From: Bradyrhizobium sp. DOA9
Lineage (GTDB): Bacteria > Pseudomonadota > Alphaproteobacteria > Rhizobiales > Xanthobacteraceae
Assembly: GCF_000617845.2 (NCBI RefSeq)
Contig: NZ_DF820425.1
Span: 4,887,725-4,951,724 of the forward strand
Length of the DNA: 64,000 nt
Reading direction: 5' to 3'
Part shown: positions 61,009-64,000 of the stretch, piece by piece
How positions within the stretch are numbered: position 1 is the first letter of the stretch
Layout: the number at the start of each line of letters is the position of its first letter
Translations under genes and position numbers: made by a program
Notes under the pieces: model-generated
Database searches by the model: none
The model's input: only the letters and a program-made list of their open reading frames with translations
What the model was told of the DNA's origin: nothing

Positions 61009-62616
61009 TCAATACACGTCAGCCTGGAAGCGGCCGGTCTTCTTGAGCTCGGCAACGAAGCTGACGGCCTCATCCGTCGAGCGGGCTCCGAACTGCGCGA
61101 CGATGTCGACCAGCGCGCGCTCGACGTCCTTGGCCATGCGCTTGGCATCGCCGCAGATGTAGAGATGCGCACCCTCGGCGAGCCACGTCCACACTTCGCG
61201 ACCGACCTCGCGCATGCGGTCCTGCACGTAGAACTTCTTCTCGCCGTCGCGCGACCAGGCCAGCGACAGGCGCGTCAGAAGTCCCGAGGTCTTCATGGCG
61301 TTGAGCTCGTCCTGATAGAAGAAGTCGCAATCGCTGCGCTGATGGCCGAAGAACAGCCAGTTCTTGCCGGGCGCGCCGGTCGCCTTGCGGTCGAACAGGA
61401 AGGCGCGGAACGGCGCGATGCCGGTGCCGGGGCCGATCATGATGATCGGCGTCTTCGGGTCTTGCGGCAGGCCGAAATTGTGCGCCTTCTGCACATAGAC
61501 CTTGAGCTTCTCTCCCTCCTTGATCCGCTCGCCGAGAAAGGTCGAGGCGACGCCGAGCCGCTTGCGCTTGCCGATGACGTAGCGCACGGAGTCCACGGTC
61601 AGCGACAGCTTTCCCGGCGTCGCATTGTGCGAGGACGAGATCGAGTAGAGCCGCGGCTGCAGCGGCTCCAGCGCCTCGACGAAGGCTTCGGGATGCGGCC
61701 GCGTGCCGGAAAACTTCTGCAGCGCCGCCATCACGTCGAGGGTCGCCGAATCGCCATCGGGATCCTCGCCCTGCGCCAGCGCCCGCGCCTTCTCGCGCGC
61801 CGCGCCGCCGGTGATGAAGGAGATCAGCTCGAACAGCGTATCGGGGGCCGGCGACAGCGAGACGTCGTCGATCAGCACCTCGCGCAGCGTCTTGCCGTTG
61901 ACCTTGGTCGTGTGGGAGGCGCCGAGCAGCGCGATGATCTGGTCGGCGAGGCCGATATCATTGCGCGGGAAGACGCCAAAACTGTCTCCAACGACATAGT
62001 CGAGCTTGCTCTCGGAGAGATCGAACTCGATGTGATAGGTCTCCTTCTCCGAGTTGCCCTTGTTGAGAAGACGGCGCGACAGGAACGTCGCTTGAATCGG
62101 ATTGTCGCGCGAACGGCCGGGCTCTGCGATCGTCACGGTCACGGCCGGCGCGGCCACCGCGTCCGTTTTCTCGGGAGCTTTGGCCGCGGGCGCCTTGTCG
62201 AGCTCCTCGTACAGCGACTTCAGCATCCGCGCGGTTTCCTTGCCGCCGGGGACGCAGAGATTGAGCCGCGCCTCGCTGCGGCTCGCGATCGCCTCCGAAT
62301 AATCGTGGCAATTGTAGCCGCACTGGCCGCAATCCTGCTGCGCCATCGCCGCCATCATCTTGCGGCGGACGGGACGGCCTTCCGCGAGCTTCATGCGGTC
62401 GGCGATCGGCATGGTCTGATCGTGCCATGGCGCTTCGCCGTCGTCGCCGTCGCCGGCCTGCATCACCGCGGCGCCCTGCTCCGCCGACAGCGGCGTTGCG
62501 ACGTCGGGCGAGAGCAGTCCGGCAAAGAAGCCGTTCAGCCAGGAGCGCTGCGCATCCGAGAACGGGGCGCTGGCGGGAATGATGTCGAGTTTCGGTGGAG
62601 GCGTGATCTGGTTCAT
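61009..62616 (-). CDS. Fe-S/FNR-type reductase (sulfite reductase alpha-like, no flavodoxin domain)
   Basis: The 535-aa protein supplies electrons from NADPH. Residues about 85-130 contain CGQCGYNCHDYSEAI and a later NLCVPGG, the CxxCxxxxC...C pattern of an Fe-S (PF04060-like) domain, where flavodoxin would be in CysJ. The rest is a CysJ-like FAD/NADPH reductase: RLYSISSSHNATPGKL, GVASTFLGERI, IMIGPGTGIAPFRAFLFDR, LFFGHQRSDCDFFYQDEL and the C-terminal YICGDAKRMAKDV. Its ATG overlaps the stop of the upstream siroheme reductase, so the two are coupled. Confidence 0.88.
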   Translation of the reverse strand: MNQITPPPKLDIIPASAPFSDAQRSWLNGFFAGLLSPDVATPLSAEQGAAVMQAGDGDDGEAPWHDQTMPIADRMKLAEGRPVRRKMMAAMAQQDCGQCGYNCHDYSEAIASRSEARLNLCVPGGKETARMLKSLYEELDKAPAAKAPEKTDAVAAPAVTVTIAEPGRSRDNPIQATFLSRRLLNKGNSEKETYHIEFDLSESKLDYVVGDSFGVFPRNDIGLADQIIALLGASHTTKVNGKTLREVLIDDVSLSPAPDTLFELISFITGGAAREKARALAQGEDPDGDSATLDVMAALQKFSGTRPHPEAFVEALEPLQPRLYSISSSHNATPGKLSLTVDSVRYVIGKRKRLGVASTFLGERIKEGEKLKVYVQKAHNFGLPQDPKTPIIMIGPGTGIAPFRAFLFDRKATGAPGKNWLFFGHQRSDCDFFYQDELNAMKTSGLLTRLSLAWSRDGEKKFYVQDRMREVGREVWTWLAEGAHLYICGDAKRMAKDVERALVDIVAQFGARSTDEAVSFVAELKKTGRFQADVY

Positions 62617-64000
62617 GCGGACACCTGTGCATCGGCAAGCTTGCGCAGCGTCTCGCCATCGTGGCGGCGCGCAAAGGCGAGGAAGGTTTCATCGGGTGAG
62701 GCGCGGTGGGCGAGATAGGCCTTGAGCAGCGCCTCGACCGTCTTCGGCGCGTCCTCGGCCTTGAGGTCGTGATAGACCTCCTGCCCGACATCGGCATCGG
62801 GGCCGAACCCGCCGCCGGTGAAGAGGTGATAGCCCTCGACCGTGTCCTCCTCGTTCACGGGCACGCGCGCCCCGATCAAGCCGATGTCGCTGATGTAGTG
62901 CTGCGCGCAGGAATGATGGCAGCCGGTCAGATGGATGTTGACCGGCTTGTCCATGGCGACGCGCGGCTCGCACCAGTCGCCGATCTCGGCGGCATTGCGC
63001 TTGGTGTTGGACGCTGCGAAGCGGCAGCCGGCATTGCCGGTGCAGGCGATCAGGCCGGCACGGATGTGGGAGGCCTCGACCGCGAGCCCGATCTGCTTGA
63101 TCGCGGCAACGGCAAGCTCGACATTCGCGTCGCGCACGCCCGAGATCAGAAGGTTCTGCCAGACCGTCAGGCGGATCTCGCCGTCACCGAGATCGCGCGC
63201 GACCTTGGCGAGGCCCCGCATCTGATCGGAGCTGAGCTTGCCGAGCGTCAGCGATACGCCGATCCAGTTGAGGCCGTCCTGCTTCTGCTTGTGCACGCCG
63301 ATATGGGCCATGCGATCCGCGGCAGGCCGCGGCGCGAACGCCTCTTCCGGCACCCGCGCGAAAGGCGTCTTCAGCCGCTCCTCGACCAGCTTGAGGAAGC
63401 CGTCGTGGCCCATCGCGTCGAGCACGTATTTCAGCCGCGCCTTGTTGCGGTTGGTGCGATCGCCATGGTCGATGAAGACGCGCACGATAGCGTCGGCGAC
63501 GGCGGTTGCCTGCTCCGGCTTGACGATGATGCCGGAATATTTCGCAAAATCCTTGTGGCCGGTGATGCCGCCGAGGCCGAGCCGGAACCAGACGCCGGGC
63601 TCGACGCCGAAGCCGTCCTTCACCTCGTATGCGGTGAAGGCGATGTCGTTGGTCTCTTCCAGCACGGCGATCTTGCCGGCGCCGTCGAAGGCGACGTTGA
63701 ACTTGCGCGGCAGGCCGTAGAGCGAGCGGTCGTTGAGGATGTGGTAGTGCCACTCGCGCGCATAGGGCCGCGTGTCGATGATCTCCTGCGGATCGATGCC
63801 CGCGGTCGGCGTTCCCGTCACGTTGCGGATGTTGTCGGCACCGGAGCCGCGCGAGCACAGGCCGAGATCCTGGATGCCCTCGATCATTCTAATCGCGTGC
63901 TTCGGCGGGATCTCGCGCAGCTGCAGATTGGCGCGCGTGGTGACGTGGCTGTAGGGGCCGCAGAGCTCGTCGGCGAGCTCGGCAAGGCCCGACAGCTGCC
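62613..64000 (-). CDS. Siroheme nitrite/sulfite reductase (NirA/CysI type), N-terminus outside window
   Basis: At least 461 codons are present and the frame continues past the right edge. The siroheme/4Fe-4S cysteine motifs are CTGNAGCRFA and HLTGCHHSCAQHYISDIGLI, both typical of six-electron nitrite and sulfite reductases. The first half shows REWHYHILNDRSLYGLPRKF NVAFDG and the second half IGVSLTLGKLSSDQMRGLAK. Whether it reduces nitrite or sulfite cannot be decided from the sequence; the NirA-like layout and the nearby ntrYX are only weak hints toward nitrite. Confidence 0.85.
   Translation of the reverse strand, partial: QLSGLAELADELCGPYSHVTTRANLQLREIPPKHAIRMIEGIQDLGLCSRGSGADNIRNVTGTPTAGIDPQEIIDTRPYAREWHYHILNDRSLYGLPRKFNVAFDGAGKIAVLEETNDIAFTAYEVKDGFGVEPGVWFRLGLGGITGHKDFAKYSGIIVKPEQATAVADAIVRVFIDHGDRTNRNKARLKYVLDAMGHDGFLKLVEERLKTPFARVPEEAFAPRPAADRMAHIGVHKQKQDGLNWIGVSLTLGKLSSDQMRGLAKVARDLGDGEIRLTVWQNLLISGVRDANVELAVAAIKQIGLAVEASHIRAGLIACTGNAGCRFAASNTKRNAAEIGDWCEPRVAMDKPVNIHLTGCHHSCAQHYISDIGLIGARVPVNEEDTVEGYHLFTGGGFGPDADVGQEVYHDLKAEDAPKTVEALLKAYLAHRASPDETFLAFARRHDGETLRKLADAQVSA

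Overview
The window looks like a stretch of Bradyrhizobium (or close Bradyrhizobiaceae/Rhizobiales) chromosome. The grounds are high GC, the ntrY-ntrX-hfq-hflX run with mazG nearby, an alphaproteobacterial ATPase zeta-type inhibitor (DUF1476), a DUF1236 protein, three types of interspersed palindrome of a kind I associate with Bradyrhizobium, and a siroheme reductase paired with an unusual Fe-S/FNR reductase. Nearly all of it is housekeeping and transport. There is no CRISPR array, no rRNA and no intact mobile element.

Layout. 1-8.2 kb: 5' part of queC, mazG, a DUF2278/lamin-tail protein, then on the minus strand the nitrogen two-component pair ntrY-ntrX followed by hfq and hflX. 8.4-15.9 kb: a surface-protein block made of three tandem tail-collar (microcystin-dependent-protein-like) genes plus a GNAT acetyltransferase on the minus strand, and a divergent 1451-aa IPT/TIG-repeat autotransporter. 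15.9-24.9 kb: rlpA, several small secreted or membrane proteins, a YqhA-family membrane protein, the ATPase zeta-type inhibitor, an operon-like phospholipase D/VTT fusion with an EEP nuclease, a GSP17M-like stress protein, a coiled-coil protein and a DUF2786 protein. 24.9-28.3 kb: tRNA-Ser(TGA) followed by a gene-poor stretch with a frameshifted integrase remnant, short membrane peptides and a candidate small RNA.

28.4-37.7 kb: a Cys-containing secreted protein, ilvD, and a six-gene minus-strand set (TIM-barrel isomerase, family-5 binding protein, two ATPases, two permeases) that probably imports and processes a small carbohydrate-like or peptide-like solute. A second candidate RNA with a strong G-run lies upstream of it. 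37.7-43.5 kb: DUF1236 protein, GrlR-like protein, nadE, a PhaC-like hydrolase and pncA; pncA and nadE both serve NAD supply. 43.7-46.4 kb: glucokinase, a single-domain response regulator and an LTXXQ protein. 46.4-52.3 kb: a family-1 sugar ABC operon with a D-2-hydroxyacid dehydrogenase, preceded by two LacI-type operator-like sites and carrying a perfect 15-bp stem-loop after the binding-protein gene.

52.5-57.7 kb: small unknown proteins, a DUF1993 protein, a periplasmic PheC-like dehydratase on a solute-binding fold, a DUF2147 protein and an RraA/cupin pair. 58-60.5 kb: the 5-oxoprolinase genes pxpB-pxpC-pxpA. 60.6-64 kb: a small membrane protein, then a reductase with a CxxCxxxxC Fe-S domain in place of flavodoxin, coupled by a translational overlap to a nitrite/sulfite reductase that runs off the window. 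The most unusual items are the collar triad beside the repeat autotransporter, the two candidate sRNAs, the flavodoxin-less reductase and the PheC-like protein.
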